Shown in pieces: positions 25,101-37,440 of a stretch of 64,000 nucleotides of DNA. The stretch's first letter is position 1, and the number at the start of each line of letters is the position of its first letter. The position numbers were made by a program, and so were the translations under genes. Source of the stretch: Eumeta japonica (Eukaryota > Arthropoda > Insecta > Lepidoptera > Psychidae); contig BGZK01000182.1 in NCBI GenBank assembly GCA_005406025.1, positions 62,001 through 126,000 on the forward strand, given 5' to 3'. Below the pieces are notes generated by a model. That model was not told the DNA's origin. It made no database searches and was given only the letters and a program-made list of their open reading frames with translations.

Positions 25101-26979
25101 ATTTGGAAAATCCGTTAATTTTTCAATTGTTATTTGTAAGCAATTATCATCAATAAAACAATCAATGCACAATTGGAATACATGTACATTTAGTTTTAAA
25201 GTATGATAAATTAGTAATTATATTGTCCTCAGTCTGATGTACTTGAATCCATGACCCCAGTCGCCGATGACATTGGATGTTTGCTGTTCAATGTTTTGGG
25301 CATATAGTGCATTCATTTATCTTCGGACTCACTTTCACCCAAGCGTTCACTAAGTTGATCGGTTTCTAAAACTTTTTAAGTTTTGACATTTTTCTCGAAC
25401 TCCACATATAAGAATATGTGTATAAAAATTTATATGCATAATTATAAAAAAGTGGCCATTTGTATGATAGTTTTTATAATAATTTAAGACATCGATAAGG
25501 AATATATCTTGTCAATATGCGATTCCGCCGTTTTAATATCTTTTCCGCTTTTTTGGGTTTCGCAAAAACAGAATAAAATCTCGTAAAATATTTATTAGTA
25601 GTTTTTGAAAAAGAAGGTATATTTTATACGATGGAATTGTATATACTATAACAGTGCGTTTAATTTACAGATTTATTACGTTACTTCAAATCTTCTCGTA
25701 CCATTTTCATTTAATGGAATTTCATCATTAACACGCCAGACGTTTTGATGATACGTGACAACGATAAATAGTTAAAACATGTTTGACAGACGGATTATTT
25801 TTCAATGCAAATATTTTACATATTCCCCGCATCGTTGATAAAAAATTATCGATACGTAATATAGATTAATGGACTACCGGCGGCATTTAGATTCGTAATA
25901 AAATTAATGACGGCGCAGACCTTGAGCGATGTGGAGCAATAAGATGTAGGATGTACTTTCGATGATGCATTAGAACCGATGTCTAATCTTAATAAATTAA
26001 TGCGCAATTAATGCAATTGTATTGAAAGGCTCGATTTCGAAGTGACGGGAGATTATTAAAAAAAAAAATAAACGTGTTGCACTCGAGGACTTCCGCGGTA
26101 AAGCATTGTTTTATCAACTTTTGCAATTACAATTATTTATTTATGCAGTATTTTTTTTCTTTGATATTAATTCAAGTTTTTCATCACTTTTTTCATTAAT
26201 AAATGCACTTTGTTTATTCATATTTAAAACAAATTTTACGCGTATAGCTATTCACCAGCAACTGCTATTCACTGTTGTACATAGGTACACCTATGTATAC
26301 ATATATACCTACATGTATACTTACGGCGCACATGCGGTGAGTGTGGCATTATAAAGATCTGATAGATACCAATACACCTATATACTTTCTCATAAACAGC
26401 TGCTTACGTATTCGTCCGATTTCGTAGCAGCTCGTCTCGATCCGTGCGAGCTTCGTACAGTCATACCATATACATACACGTTAAGCGAAAGCTCGACCGA
26501 GCTACATGGTAAGCGGAGTGGAGGGTGTTAGGTTTAATTTCGTTACGGAATTTTTTGATTCGGTCGCCGTGCTCAAAGCCCGCGATAAAAGCTATGCAAT
26601 AACCTAAAAAAGAAGCTCAAAGATGTGAACGAACGGGAGATATTTCAAACGGTAAGACTAGTATTCGCATACATATTTTCTTCGGGATATTTATTGAATT
26701 CGGTAAAACAAAGCCTGTATTTGTATTCCATATATAACATTTAAGAAATAGTAATATAACAATATTAAAAAGCATCAAACCATCGGCAAACAAGACATTA
26801 ATGTTCTAAATTAAATAAAAAATGTGTCGTGTAATATCATTAGTTACTAACAATTATTGAACTAATTTAATAAATAAAATACAATACGAAATAAATTTTT
26901 GAGCATTTCACATTGCTCAAAAATACGTGCTGAAGCTTTCGATAGCTTATAGTCTCTTTTATTTTCAAATCTTTCATCT
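22196..26979. other. Long stretch with no gene seen
   Basis: A+T-rich, with poly(A/T) runs, a hairpin at 23341-23390 and a mildly CpG-rich section near 26410-26650. No coding exon recognised. Confidence 0.5.
23341..23390. repeat. 18-bp imperfect hairpin
   Basis: ctcactaagctgatcgtt and, after a 12-base loop, aatgatcaacttagtgag. Two mismatches. A related cactaagttgatcgg word recurs near 25348. Confidence 0.6.
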
Positions 26980-27246
26980 TTTACATCGACCGATCACCAT
27001 TCCAAACGCTATCACTATCTTGTTTCCGATTCCATTCCTGGCTCCGCCTTTGATACCTGATCACGGTCTAGTCTCTGGTTCTGTTCGTAAAATAGACTTA
27101 ATGCAAAAAATAATAGCGAAACGGCGTGAAAACTAACGTATTTGTAGCTTCGGAGTATCAACAATTACCGTATCAAATTTCATCGAATTCTGTCGAGTGA
27201 TTAGTTTTTTGTGGAGTTCCCAAATAAATGCACAGACAGACAGAAG
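26980..27246 (+). repeat. Copy of a common lepidopteran interspersed repeat
   Basis: Degenerate tccgattcc/ctggttctg words, then gtatcaaatttcatcgaatt, and a final gcacagacagacag. The same ending pattern (caaatttcatc..., then cagacagac) closes the copies near 1293-1356 and 27967-28090. Class uncertain. Confidence 0.4.
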
Positions 27247-27966
27247 AAAATTCTATAAACTAATGAAATGTATTCTATCAAAGTTACTTATACGTTTTGG
27301 AGAAGTTTTTCTCTATTTCTATACATCTTTAATGTATAGATTCTCTTCTGTGTAATGTTTTATTATACATAATGATTTTCATTTAATACTATATGTGCAT
27401 ACACACTATTTTGGCATTTATTTCTAAGAACTTAGACGAATACTAGAAACACCTAATTAGGTTGGAGGAAATCAATAAAAGCTATTATTTTGTTTCCTTT
27501 TCAACTGAAAAATATGAAGGTGTTACTTACTTTCTTATTATAATTGCATTCAAATTTGTACAGTATACAATAATATCATAATGAACCTACTTTGATTTAT
27601 AGCCTTAGAAGGCTTAACAATATAAGAAATATACTTTACAATATATATATATATATGTATGTATTAAAGTCTATATATATACTTTAATTGTTTACAAATA
27701 ATAATCATCGTCAAACATAAATATAAATTTTACTCCTTACAAACCCCTAAATAACAACGTTTCATATTTTCAACTGAAATTAAACGTAAAACTTTCATCC
27801 TCCATTTTACTTTCTTAAGGGTGGAGTTTTCAAAAACAATTAAGCATGTGTCTTCCATGCATGCGTGTAATTCAAAGCTTAATTAATGAAGTTTCATATT
27901 TTTAACTTGAAATTGGCCGAAGTCCAATATGTACTTTCAACCACTTCAAGTTTTATTTTTGCGACA

Positions 27967-28090
27967 AAAAGTAATCTATATCCTTTTTGAAAGTCTAATT
28001 TGTCTCTACACCGTAATATATCAAAATTAGTTCAGCAGTTTAGCCGTGAAAACGTAACAGACAAAAAGAAACATTTTGGCGTTTATAACA
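27967..28090 (+). repeat. Copy of the same interspersed repeat
   Basis: aaaaagtaatctatatcctt, ctctacaccgtaatatatca, aaattagttcagcagtttag, cgtgaaaacgtaacagac follow one another as in the lepidopteran family that ends with repeated cagacagac words. Confidence 0.6.
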
Positions 28091-29132
28091 CCTAGCTTGA
28101 CTCTTTGCAGTATCAAATCCACTTTTAGATTTCCTCAATAGATACATTATTTTTATTGCAAATCAATAATTTTCGCGGTATGTAAATTGAATCAAATTAT
28201 TTCAACCTTGTGGTAAGAACGTAAACTTCCGCATCATCCTAAATTCGGATTGTCAGTATATTAAACTTTAAATTTTAAATCGCCTCTAATCGATGCGAAC
28301 GCGACATTAAATTTTTAGACGGAATCCGAGGCTAATGCAATAATTCAAATATATGCACATCTCATATGAGACCAGCGGCCGTCTTATTTGGATCGGTGGA
28401 AGGTCACCTCGAAGATGTTAATCTTCTCGTTCTGATTGCGGTTTAAGAATTAAATTTACCGCCAGTTAGAAGCGACGAGATGTCTCAACATTGCTGTAAA
28501 CCGGTGTATCGGCGTTACGTTACGTATTTATACGCACGTTTAATTGATTTATCGGGTCGCATGCAACGAAAAGCGATCACGTAACGATCGCCCATGCTCG
28601 ACCTTGAACGCCGAGGCGTTCGCTGCACGAGCTAATCCAAGCTGCTGCGTTTAATATCCGACTTGCCCCGTTTGGTGTCGTCAGCTCTGAACGGCTAGCT
28701 CTAGAAGAACTTAAAAGCTCGAGACTAATGCCGCGATGCTGAGAAAGAAAACAATGGCGTTTGGAGATTCCTGACACATGCGAAGCTTTTAAGCATTTTT
28801 TGACGAAAATAATTTTCGGTGAAAGCTTGTATCATATTCCATATTAAGACGTAATTATTATCACGTTGCTCATCCAATATGTCTGTGTGTTTGTATGTTC
28901 GAGACAGTACCTTATCAGACGTTTTTATGAAATAACGTTGACGGTTTTCTTGGTATACTTCCCGGCGGATAAAAATGAATCCTAAAAAAGGTTTTCAAAT
29001 CATTTATTTCGATTATTTGTTATTTTTTTAAATTTAAGTTTCTGGTCAGAAAATAGCTTTTTTATTTGTTTACACATAAAATGTTATGCATCAAATTAAA
29101 AAGATGGTAACGACCTCATTTTATGTTACTTA

Positions 29133-29311
29133 GGGCCTATTCCACTAACTCCTTTTAAATTAACTTATAAAATAAAATTTGCCTTCCACATCCACCTTTT
29201 AACGGTTGTTCGGGCAAAAACCCGTTAAAAAGAAAATAAGGAACGCAAATTTTAAGTTAAAAAAGACTTTTTGTTAAAAGTCAGTTTAAAAGGAGATGAC
29301 GGAAGAGGCTT
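29133..29311. mobile_element. Foldback MITE, PIF/Harbinger-like, with TTA target duplication
   Basis: The left end GGGCCTATTCCACTAACTCC and following CTTTTAAATTAAC is complementary, with mismatches, to the right end ggaagaggctt preceded by agtttaaaaggagatgac. The two halves pair over nearly the whole 179 bp. Direct TTA triplets flank the element at 29130-29132 and 29312-29314, the target size of PIF/Harbinger elements. It has no coding capacity. Confidence 0.7.
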
Positions 29312-29869
29312 TTAGGCCAAAAATCATGTTAATTTTTGGTACAAAGTATGACCGTATTCAATTTTATTATTATTTGTTGTGACACAAATGAATGTATCTT
29401 CATGCTTGTAATAAAAATACCGACGAAGTGCTGTCGGACTCGCGTAGAAAGGGCTCTGTACTATAAATTATCTAATTTTGTCCAATATTCTGGCACATTT
29501 TCCCTTCGTTTTCTATTTCACGTTTCCCGAGAAAATTTAAAGGCTTAGGATTTTCATTTGGATCTTTGTGTAAGCTATGAATGAGGTTATATATTCCAAT
29601 TCTTCTTAATATTTTAAGCTCAGTATGCTCAGGATGAGAAGCAGGGATATATATGTGTGTTACTCGTAACAAATCATTTTATTAATTTGATTTGTCACGT
29701 GATGGATTTGACCAAAAATTCCTCAACTTTTCATTGACTCCTAAAATTAACTCTCAAAATCGGAATTAATTTGTGTACACGATCTATCTGTTATTGGATC
29801 GCCTAACTATGTTTATGTTTCAAATCGCAACTTCTTCGTGTCCTAGATTGGGAGAGAATAGGCGTGATA

Positions 29870-29952
29870 GACGCATAGACAGACAGAGGTAATGGGTATA
29901 TATATATGGGCTACAAGGGTTTCGTTTTTTCGTACTGAACCTTAAAAATAAC
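29870..29952 (+). repeat. 3' end fragment of the AGGGTTCCGTAC lepidopteran repeat
   Basis: gcatagacagacagagg, then ctacaagggtttcgtttttt and gaaccttaaaaa correspond to the 3' end of the copy at 56309-57069. Confidence 0.5.
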
Positions 29953-30083
29953 TGTTATACTGCGACATAATTTTTAATCTTCCCCAAAAGCCAACCTATA
30001 TGCAAGGAATGAAAATGAGCGCTCCTATTGTTCCGAAAATAATTGTATGCTCGGTATTGAGAAAGAAGAAGATTACTTATTCA

Positions 30084-30212
30084 TAACTAGCTTTCGTCCG
30101 CAGCTTCGCTCGCGTGGACATAGAACGAATTCCTGCTTTTTTTTATATCGAATGATGACGCTGTCGCATCATAATCTCAATCCCGATCCTGCTCTCGTCC
30201 CAAATTTTAAAG
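30084..30212 (+). repeat. Repeat head copy (aactagct...cgcgtgg)
   Basis: aactagctttcgtccgcagc then ttcgctcgcgtgga, followed by tctcaatcccgatcctgctc. The same two blocks recur at 35067-35165. In reverse orientation the head ends in CTAG, so a Helitron terminus is one reading; a LINE 3' region is another. Confidence 0.5.
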
Positions 30213-30686
30213 ATGTAATAATAAGAGAGTACCAGCTGATTTAAAACCGTAAAGACACGAAATCCTAAAAATAATTTCCTATTTTCAGATACAGTTCCCA
30301 GTTTAAGATGGTTTGATATGTAATTCGATTTCTATGTAGTGTATCAAGATGAGAATCCTATTTTTTAAGTTAGACCTCCAGCAATACAATTTTAAAAATT
30401 GCATTCAAGCCCATACTGTAGTTTTTGCATGATACGCGAACAAATAAACATATAAACTCGACTTCTAAAATTGATTGTTTTGGCTTCTAATGTACTTATT
30501 AAGGCTTCCCTTGTTACTTTTTTATAAATGTTCCCCCAAGTACAGACATCAGTCAATTGCCCTTCTATCGATACGACACATCGTTTTTTTATTACACCAC
30601 ATTGTTTTATTTTACCGCACTCATTTCCTTTAATAAACCTTGCATATTTTCAATACGAAACAGTTTCGATGTTTCACTTCTGTCAG

Positions 30687-30960
30687 GTGTCCCGCGACGG
30701 CGCATTTACTTCTGCGACCGCTGCGACTCGGAAACAAACGCGCCGTGGGAACCCGGGCCCGCCGAGGACGCGCGGGCGGCGCGCGCGTTCGCACGCTCCC
30801 AAATACGCGATCTCGACCCGCGGCGCGCCTCCGCGCCACGTAATGGACTCGGCGCTTACGCAAAAACCCTTTATTGACCCGGTTCGGTGTAGGCGATAAA
30901 TCGGATCAGTCCGGCGACCGTCGAGGGTACGGGGGAAGGGCATCTACCGGAGCGCGACCA
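30687..30960. other. Strong CpG-rich island, possible exon or promoter
   Basis: The most G+C-rich stretch of the left half. All three + frames and at least two minus frames stay open, so openness says nothing about frame. A good acceptor (cacttctgtcag) ends at 30686. One + frame reads RIYFCDRCDSETNAPWEPGP and ends at 30877, with a CxxC motif. A possible donor (gtaatg) is at 30839. I recognise no protein. Confidence 0.3.
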
Positions 30961-32031
30961 GTCCACGCCCTATGAAGTATTTACTGTTCAGATTTTTTCG
31001 ACTTTTAGAGATTAGTCCTTCTTTTTTTCGAAACTAAGGACACGGCTTAACGACAAGAGTTGACTGGTAGAAGTCGTAACATAACGAAAAAGCGTTCTCC
31101 ATGCGACTTTCTCTACCTCTTGAGATTTATTATTTATTTTCTTTTTTATATGATTTTAATGTTTGATTTTATATTTAATTTTTAATAAATAGCTACCTTT
31201 CCTAAAATATTAAACGAAACCCTTTAATTTTATTCATCGCTTTGCATTGAACAAACTTTGTTCCTGTCGGGGATCCTCCGACCGCATATTTAGTTTTTTT
31301 TTTAATATAAAGGTTGTGTGGTTATATATCCTTTCTATTGCTAAAGTAGAAGAATATGTACATTGGTATACTGTAAGGCTTGTCATATAATAATATTTTT
31401 CTTCTTTAGGGGCTCGATTGTATGTATTTTTCTGAGATTCTTCTCCGCCCTGCCCCCTGGTGTAATGGAATGGAAATATAAATGTGAAATGAAAAATGGA
31501 AATTTATAAAAATACACTTGTCTTTATATTACTAATGATTTTCCATATACCACTGCGTATTTCGATTCTCATTTCCAAATTTCGTAGATTATCATAAGTC
31601 ATGAATTAAAACACTTAAGTTTTTTTCACTTTCTTCAACTGTCTCTCTATTTTGGCAATCTATTTGACAAAACATCGTGTTAAATTAATTTGAATACATT
31701 TTAAATTCTACTCACCAATATATCTATTTAAAGTATTGTATTTTTTTTACTATCGACCAATAATAAACTATATTTTTTACTTGCACTACCCTGTTGTGGT
31801 AAAGGTGCCAAAAAAATTAAATATATTATAAATAAATTGAATTCTAGATTCATCACGTAACAGAAAGACTCGAATAAAAAAATAAATTGAAGTCGTCATG
31901 TCACGGTGAGACAAAGCAAAAAGTACACAATGCTCGTTGAACTTGGCGCTTGTGTCGTTGACACACTGCTCCAGATACGCGTGCGTCTTCGACATCGCCA
32001 GTGAATGAATTTATTTATTTTACTCATTAAA

Positions 32032-32038
32032 CACACAT

Positions 32039-32071
<33 letters not shown>
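32032..32071. repeat. (AC)n(AT)n microsatellite
   Basis: An AC tract of about 30 bases followed by a short AT tract. Confidence 0.9.
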
Positions 32072-32742
32072 CAGTAATAAATAAATTGAGTGACATACAA
32101 TCTTTTAAATAAATAGCAATATTAACCGGGTGAGTTTATTTTATATATGTTTTGTTATAAAATTGATCCAACTTAAAATTTGTGACCTTCTACAAAAAGT
32201 TCTGACCTATGCGATACCACCACACCAAAAAAAAAAACATTAAATCATAGCTAGGCAAAACATAGCCATTAAGGCTATAATAGAAAGTACTTGAGAGACT
32301 CATTCAGACAAAACACTGGCTATTACAATAGAAACTAATAAGAGTGGACTATATTAGCATTTAATAAAGAACAAATTAAAAAAAACAGATTAAAAAATCT
32401 GCGGATGAAATTTACCAATTTTTAGATGGACACTAATGATTTGTATTGATTGAAGAAAATAAATAATATAAGATTGACGTAAGAAAAGAAATGGATAAGA
32501 AGAATTTCTCTTAAGTGCTGGACACCGTCTCCATAACTCTTCTTTAAAATCTTCAATATAAGAAAACTAGTTACAATAGAGAGATCCTATTAGGCAAGAT
32601 ATAAGCCATTACAACAGGAATCAAGAACAATGCATCATTATAGAGAAAACACCGAAAGTCGATACGATAAATGGAAAAAATTTACCCTTTTTCATTACAT
32701 TTATCGACACACTATAATATTCATTACCTATCCCGACACTCC

Positions 32743-32911
32743 AGCTTCTGGCTAAAGACTGCGCGAATAGCGGCTGGCTCTTCATTCCTAATCCAGACTA
32801 GAATCTACAGTTCTGTCATACAATTACGTTCCCTTCGGTATATCGGGACTTATTCTGTTCAGTTATTACGACTGGCTGAAGATTGAGCGAATGATGATGA
32901 TGATGATGATT
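32743..32911 (+). repeat. (ATG)n-tailed SINE/LINE 3' end, copy 2
   Basis: Contains cccttcggtatatcgggact, a ttcagttattacgactggct block, gaagattgagcga and an (ATG)n tail at 32890-32911. It aligns with the minus strand of 18881-18976 and extends further upstream. Confidence 0.7.
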
Positions 32912-34057
32912 ATTATTTTTCGATTTTTATTATTTTCTGTAAATGTAGTTTTTAATTTCAAGTCTTTATTAAACTCATTTTACATTGATAAAAATAACAT
33001 CTATTATCATTTAAAAAAATTAAATAATTGTGCAGCTTGACAAACTTAACAAAACTTTTAATAAAAAAGAAACGATGACGCTGTTTAGTGCTTTATTGAG
33101 TGTTTTATATATGATTTACAATTCATTCTTTTTTGTGTATTACATCCAATTTTAAGTAAAGAAACTTTTTATAAACGTATTCTTTCGAATTTCTCCCAAA
33201 AATTGTTAATTTATTTTATTGTTCCTGTTATTCAACGTAACACAATATAAAACGAAATAACTGTGTTCCAACCTGGCGTCACATGACATCACTCGTTTTT
33301 GATATGAAATATCCTTAGAGCGCCTTGACGAATTCCGTAACTTCAACCGTGACGGCAAACGGCATGACGTTCTCTTATATCATTATGTCCGTCTCTATTC
33401 CGTGTGCGCGTGGCCCGTATACTCTATACTTCCTTGCTTCGTTGTGAGTCTTGTATTTTTATTGTGTATACATCATTGTAATTTGAATCATAATACAAAT
33501 AAATTATTCATATATATTTTACGCCATATTTATTTATTGATTTTTTTTAATTATAATTTTTTCCAATCAACATCAATTTAGTCGTGTCGCATCTTTCGCG
33601 ACAACCTTCGAGTTTTTCAGTTTTAACCGTTTTTCACAAAGCTCTACGGATCTCTTATTATATGAAATAAATGCGCGCTTGCCCAGTCTTCAGTTCGCAT
33701 ATATAGAACTAAGGCGATTTAAAAACATAATACGTAAAGAGATAATTAAAAATACATCTACTCTACATCAACATAAATACGACAACGTTAATTCGGCGGT
33801 TTCCTCGTCATCGCAGACGTTCATTTTTCTACGTCAAACGCAGTTAAGCGCGATCGAGTTTTGGCCCGTGTGGAAAAAAAATTCCTAATTTCCTTGTCAG
33901 TGCCAGGAAAAGTTTCATTCGGAATATTTGGAACTTGTGTTAAAAAAAAAATGTAGGCCCTTCTTTATGTTGGGGGAATCATTAAGACCGATTTGTTTAT
34001 TAATTTAATAGTTTGCTAATTTTTTTCTATGCCGTCGACAATAACCTTATTATGTAT

Positions 34058-34058
<1 letters not shown>

Positions 34059-34138
<80 letters not shown>
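34059..34138. repeat. (CA)n(TA)n microsatellite
   Basis: A short CA tract runs into about 68 bases of uninterrupted TA dinucleotides, fully self-complementary and likely polymorphic. Confidence 0.95.
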
Positions 34139-34142
<4 letters not shown>

Positions 34143-34504
34143 GAATTCAACGGAAAATACATTTGTTTTATTTTCAAATATTTTTAAGTTAAATATTACG
34201 TTCCCTGCTCGACCTGCAGTTAAGTTTGTCTCATATGAATTTTTCTATGAACTTCGAACATCTTTACATAGAAATGGACAATGTAAACGGCGTTTTTGTT
34301 TTTTGATGATCAGAGCGATATTTATGAAATCCCCCTGGACCTAATGCGTCCATTTGCCGAGCCGAGAATCAAAGCTGTAATACAAGTAAAGTAAAGTAAA
34401 TACAAGTAAAGGTTATTTTTAAAGCTCCTAATATTTTTTCCTAAAAAGCACAGCTATGTATGAGATTTGATTAGTCCACTCCTGAAGTGCTTGCTCAATT
34501 AATG

Positions 34505-34570
34505 ACGAGCTTGGACGTTAATCCATCCACGCTGGCGCGTTTGTGGGTCGGGGACTGCTAACAGTAGAAG
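34505..34570 (-). repeat. SINE fragment
   Basis: ttggacgttaatccatccac then gctggcgcgt and ggggactgctaacag parallels ttggcttttaatccctccac, gcgggcccaatgcgg and the tgacagcagttgttag block of SINE copy A. Confidence 0.35.
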
Positions 34571-35066
34571 ATCCGAAAAAAGATCGTCCTTCGCCCATCT
34601 GTTTACCGGAGAAAAATTTTTTTTGTAAGTTTGGTATATACATGAATACATCCAAAAGCCTATTAAAATATACCTATTTATGCCTGGAAATATTTGATAT
34701 GGAATGAACTTTATTTAAAATAAAAAGAAAAATAACAAATTGAAAAATCGGAACGAGCAAAGACGTTATCAGTCTCGCGTTAGCAAAACGAAAACGATGT
34801 TGTAAACATTTAGGTATGATTTGCCAGTCCGTGAACATGCGCAGGAGGTGGACAGTTGGTTCGCCTGCCAACCAAGTTCTACTCTTACCTTTACGTTTCG
34901 GTGTTGATACATAAAAACATTACGACATATTTTATCGGATCTGGATATTCGTACGGCGTATCCGGTATGTGTTTGTGACTGACGTGGACCCGATGCTCCT
35001 AATTAATGACGCCTGATTTTGAGATAAGTTAAGCACACATGAATGTTTTGACATAATACTATAATG

Positions 35067-35165
35067 AACTAGCTATCTGTCCGCCGCCTCACCCGCGTGG
35101 AATTTCTCGATATGTTTTCTGTTCCGATCTCAATCCCGCGCTCGGTATCTATCGTATCCATATTT
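35067..35165 (+). repeat. Repeat head copy (aactagct...cgcgtgg)
   Basis: aactagctatctgtccgccg then cctcacccgcgtgga, followed by gatctcaatcccgcgctcgg. Same block order as 30084-30212. Confidence 0.5.
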
Positions 35166-36249
35166 TACGCGTAGGTATCACAAAACCACGTCACCTACAC
35201 GCTGTTAAATGTGGCTGTAAAATATTTTCTCATATTTCACTTTAAATATTAAAGGCAATAGATATTGTAGGGGGTATCTCTGCGAGAGGTACGGTCTTTG
35301 TACGAAGAAGACCAAAGATTCGTGTATCAGAAATGAATGAGTATTTTCATTTAAGATCAATATGTTTATTGATCGGTTCTTCAATATATCCCTCTATGAT
35401 TTCAGAATATTTACTTATTAAATTATTATAACAGTCCGGTTTTTATCACCATTGAAATTTGTGCACTCGGGCGTCAGCCCTCGTCCCTTCTCTGTGCTTC
35501 TCTCTAGTCTTACTCAATTGTTATCCGCAAGCTCGGATTCGAATATTCTGTTCTACTCTAATTTTAAATTGAACGCGAACCCGCGAACCCTCATTTGCGA
35601 ACATGAAGGTCGGATACCTCACATGTCACCTACTCCTACTACAATATCCTCTAAAATCTAAAACATTTTTATTTGCATGGGCAAAGTTCATAGATATCCA
35701 CGAAGGAGCACGGCCGGTGGATTTATATCTGTCTTTACCGACTAATACACCCGCGGTGCTCTTTTCGGGCCATTGTGCGCACGCGCATTTGACTCTTATC
35801 CCAGCTGCGACGGACTTACCCGTGTCAAGAAGCCCTTTTTCTTGCTATTACTAGCTAAAAATAGTTAAAAAGGCGGCGCGCGTACACATGCAGTGCATCC
35901 CACGAGCCCTTTGATAGGCGGCGGACTTTCGTAACAAAAACGTAGATTGATTCTTTGATAAACGACGATAAGTACTAATTTATTTTTATACAAAATAACT
36001 TAAATGTGTATAGGGCGAATACGAAAGCGTTGTTCTATCAATAAAAAAATAAAATTGTTTACTAAAATCCATACTCTAATGACTGACAAATCGCGTGTTA
36101 TATTCGCATGAGTGTCTATTCCTATTTTTTTTTTTCATCAAATACATTAAAAAGAGATCGTTTGCATATGAAAAACTTCATCCGTAAACTCGAGCCAGTC
36201 AATAATACAATAATAAAACGCACAAAGTTAGCGTGTCCGCGTGAAATAA
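35166..36249. other. No supported feature
   Basis: Contains short frames such as one starting MKVGYLTCHLLLLQ at 35603, signal-like by chance; no gene context found. 32912-34058, 36866-37362 and 37441-39846 are also without supported features. Confidence 0.4.
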
Positions 36250-36480
36250 ACGACCGCCGGTAACGGAACGCGCTGCATAATTATTAGGAAGCGTTTGTTT
36301 TACTTTTACCGGCGCGCGCGCCGACGCCGGTATCGGAACGCGTCCCGGCATGCGATCACTTTCCACTTTCAGCGGGCTGTGAAAAATTTTTTTTTTCGCG
36401 ACAGCACTGTCCATCGTCCCTTTCCACCATTCGCTTGATCTATGTGAACGGATGGACGGGAACCACGTAGACGCACGCAC
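36250..36480. other. CpG-rich patch with a short direct repeat
   Basis: Contains ccggtaacggaacgcg and ccggtatcggaacgcg about 73 bases apart, with a gcgcgcgcg run between. No supported exon. Confidence 0.35.
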
Positions 36481-36483
36481 CCC

Positions 36484-36865
36484 AGCGTTGATCCTTGAAT
36501 CTGCTTCTCCACCACGAATCCTCATCCAACAAATTGAATATTGATTCGAGAGGACTAATGGATGTCTAACACCAAAGTAATTGTCAAAATTTTTATTTAT
36601 ATTGACCACCCATGAAGAAGAAAGTCATTTCTACGTACGTTTCATGCTGATGCAACACATCATCAAGATGTGACAATGGATATGATTGCAGTGCACCAGG
36701 ATTATCAGATTCACCAAGAGATGCGCCTCCAAGTCCTCCAACCACCCTATGAACATTAAATGTGCAGTAGTGGACTTTTGTCATCGAGAGTGCATGACGG
36801 AAGAGCAGATGCAATAGTCAGCGGTGGGTCGCATGCTCCATGTTACTGCATGTTGCAGAAGAAAA
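36484..36865 (+). mobile_element. TIR element copy 2 (right end present)
   Basis: Aligns with 19650-19865 over the first 200 bases (tgaatctgcttct, attgaatattgattcgagag, ctacgtacgtttcatgct). It ends gtcagcggtgggtcgcatgc, then a tgttactgcatgttgcag block that is the inverted complement of the left end at 19620-19660. The left end is eroded here. Open frames crossing it are element-derived. Confidence 0.6.
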
Positions 36866-37362
36866 TCTAGTTATGATTTTGCGCAAAGTGACACCTTAGA
36901 CAACAGGATGGATACGGGTCGCGCTTCATGATTTTGAAGCCCAACTAGTAAATAGTAATTTTATTCCGTAAAATTTCATATACATCTACACACGTTAACA
37001 TTTTCCGTTTTTTCGCTCTTATCTACTTAGATTTTTTAGTTTACACGCAAAGTAACATTGCAAACGGATTACGGCCCTCGATTTGATTACAGAAAAGTGT
37101 TAGGTTTTTAACTTAAATCAAGTCACAACGTTTGTCCCGGACATAATTACGGCGTAGATGACAAAGGTCGCAAGAGCCTCCAACGCGTTCTAGACCATCG
37201 TGGGGGCTTATTTTCAATCCTCTCAATGTATATTCCTATACATATATATAATAAAATCATAAAGCAGCCAAATCCGTACATTGAATATTTTTTGAAAAAA
37301 GTAAGCGGTATGTACTAAATATAATACAAAGGTAAAAAGAGCGAGACAAAGTTTTTGAAATT

Positions 37363-37440
37363 TTTGTCTGTTTGTCTGTGTATTTGTCTATTTGTCTGTG
37401 TATTTGTCTATTTGTTTGTGTATTTGTCTATTTGTTTGTT
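37363..37440 (+). repeat. 20-bp minisatellite
   Basis: Three full units (37381-37400, 37401-37420, 37421-37440) of tatttgtctatttgtctgtg with small changes, preceded by a partial unit. Confidence 0.9.

Noticed and set aside
36199..36609. 136-codon minus-strand frame
   Set aside because: It crosses the boundary of a TIR element and a CpG-rich patch. Its N-terminal part is element sequence; no conserved domain or gene signals.
36593..36814. 73-codon minus-strand frame
   Set aside because: It lies wholly within the 36.5-kb TIR element and is broken in the 19.6-kb copy.
37363..37440. CRISPR-like array
   Set aside because: The units are directly adjacent with no spacers; it is a plain minisatellite in a eukaryotic genome.
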